Source: Pseudomonadota bacterium (lineage in GTDB: Bacteria; Pseudomonadota; Alphaproteobacteria; Acetobacterales; Acetobacteraceae). From it: 6,040 bases of DNA. The position numbers were made by a program, and so were the translations under genes. Of this stretch, positions 5,114 through 6,040 are shown piece after piece. The stretch is taken from contig JAEWCI010000026.1 in NCBI GenBank assembly GCA_023390705.1, forward strand, positions 1-6,040, given 5' to 3'. Below the pieces are notes generated by a model. It did not search any database. It was not told the DNA's origin and saw only the letters and a program-made list of their open reading frames with translations. Positions within the stretch are counted from its first letter, which is position 1; each line of letters begins with the position of its first letter.

Positions 5114-6040
5114 TCAGTGTGGCAGCCGGTAGACCCGGCGGGCGGTGCCGGCGAAGAGGGCGGCGCGTTCCTCCGCCGTGCAGCCGGCGGTGACACGCTT
5201 GTAGGCGTTCCACAGGGCGACATAGCTGCAGGCGCCCTTGTCCACCGGGAAATTGCTCTCGAACATGCAGCGGCTGGCGCCGAAGGTCTCCACGCAGGTT
5301 TCGATATAGGGGCGCCAGGCCGCGGCCAGTTCTTCCGACGAAGGCGGCAATTCCTGGCCGTAGCAGGCGCAGTTGAACAGCCGCATGCCGAAGCCGCCCA
5401 GCTTCACGTTCATGTTGGGGAATTCGGTCAGGCTGCGCATCGCCGCGCGCCATTCGCGCATCACATGGCCTTGCCGGCCGGCATAGGGCCCGATGTTCAG
5501 TGGGCCGCCGACATGGTCCAGCACGATGGTGGTTTCGGGGAAGGCATCGGCCAGATCCCGCAGTTCGGCCAGTTGGGTGTGGAACATCCAGGCGTCGAAG
5601 CTCAGCCCGAGTGGCGCCAGGCAGGCGAAGCCACGGCGGAAATCGGGGGCCAACAGCAACCCGGGCGGCGGCGAGGTGGAGGAGCCCTTGGCCGCCGGGT
5701 CCGGGTGCCAGGCGGAGGAATGGCGGATGCCGCGGAAGCGGCCGGCGCCGGCGGCGATCTGCGCCCGCAGCAATTCCTCGGCCCGCGCCCCGGCGCGCAG
5801 GTCCACATGGCCGACGATGCCGGCAACGGCGCCGCGGTCATTGGCGGCGCCGCAGGCGGCGGCGAATTCGGTTTCGCCCAGCGGCGCCAGCAGCGGGTCG
5901 CCGCCCTGGTGGTAGCGCGCCTTGCATTCGATGAAGACGGTCGCCTCCACCTTGTGACCGGTGCCGAGATCGGCCAGCAGGTCGGGCAGGAGATAGGGAT
6001 TGCCCTCGCGCTCCCACAGGTGGTGGTGCGGGTCCACGAT
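5114..6040 (-). CDS. Amidohydrolase family (COG3618, PDC-lactonase-like) TIM-barrel hydrolase, 5' end outside the window
   Basis: The visible 308 residues form nearly a whole metal-type hydrolase of the amidohydrolase-2 group, which includes 2-pyrone-4,6-dicarboxylate and sulfomuconolactone lactonases. Motifs, numbered from the window edge, are: VDPHHHLW (2-9), the N-terminal metal motif of strand 1; FRGIRHS (102-108); LSFDAWMFHTQL (146-157); TIVLDHVGGP (171-180); NVKLGGFGM (211-219); and CMFESNFPVD (258-267) near the C-terminus, where many relatives have an Asp in place of Asn263. The frame is still open at 6040; the GTG at 6035-6037 is the Val of VDPHHHLW, so the true start is upstream, probably 10-40 residues away. 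It is the first visible gene of the cluster, followed after 21 bp by the aldolase-family gene. Substrate is probably a lactone or cyclic ester of an organic acid (inference). Confidence 0.9.
   Translation of the reverse strand: MVDPHHHLWEREGNPYLLPDLLADLGTGHKVEATVFIECKARYHQGGDPLLAPLGETEFAAACGAANDRGAVAGIVGHVDLRAGARAEELLRAQIAAGAGRFRGIRHSSAWHPDPAAKGSSTSPPPGLLLAPDFRRGFACLAPLGLSFDAWMFHTQLAELRDLADAFPETTIVLDHVGGPLNIGPYAGRQGHVMREWRAAMRSLTEFPNMNVKLGGFGMRLFNCACYGQELPPSSEELAAAWRPYIETCVETFGASRCMFESNFPVDKGACSYVALWNAYKRVTAGCTAEERAALFAGTARRVYRLPH

Noticed and set aside
1..6040. CRISPR arrays, tRNA or rRNA genes, insertion sequences, toxin-antitoxin or phage-defence genes
   Set aside because: I found no regularly spaced repeats, no tRNA-like cloverleaf or TTCGANNC arm in a gene-free stretch, no transposase-like product and no defence motif. 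The gene content is ordinary uptake and catabolism.

Overview
The window comes from a high-GC proteobacterium. Abundant Bug-type (TctC) periplasmic receptors, a TAXI-type receptor, twin-arginine leader peptides and GCC/GGC-rich codons suggest an Acetobacteraceae-like alphaproteobacterium (Roseomonas-type), with a betaproteobacterium as the alternative. This placement is inferred from style, not from a marker gene. Five protein genes are well supported, together with one doubtful 3' gene fragment at the left edge.

Left block (about 1-2172): a short minus-strand reading frame of unknown identity ends at 23, beside a perfect GC-rich hairpin at 1-17. Then come two minus-strand genes, transcribed right to left: a membrane-anchored TPR/Sel1-like protein (1264-1962, start uncertain) and a TAXI-family TRAP solute-binding protein (232-1221). 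No TRAP permease is visible. The upstream part, about 1800-2172, is clearly poorer in GC than the rest and holds the divergent regulatory region shared with the next gene.

Centre: a plus-strand Bug receptor (2173-3168) converges on a second, minus-strand Bug receptor (3315-4283). The 146 bp between them hold three hairpins. Two of these look like diverged copies of one palindromic repeat, and the third lies just past the stop of the minus-strand gene.

Right block (3315-6040, all minus strand, very high GC): a tight cluster reading amidohydrolase (5' end outside the window), class II aldolase/adducin-family protein, Bug receptor. Gaps are 21 and 5 bp, so this is almost certainly one transcript. 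A plausible reading is a small catabolic module: a Bug protein captures an organic acid, a TIM-barrel hydrolase of the 2-pyrone-4,6-dicarboxylate lactonase type acts on it or its derivative, and a metal-dependent aldolase or decarboxylase cleaves or decarboxylates a product. The substrate cannot be read from the sequence. No transporter membrane subunit (TctA/TctB or DctQ/DctM) lies in the window, so all three binding proteins are orphans at this scale.
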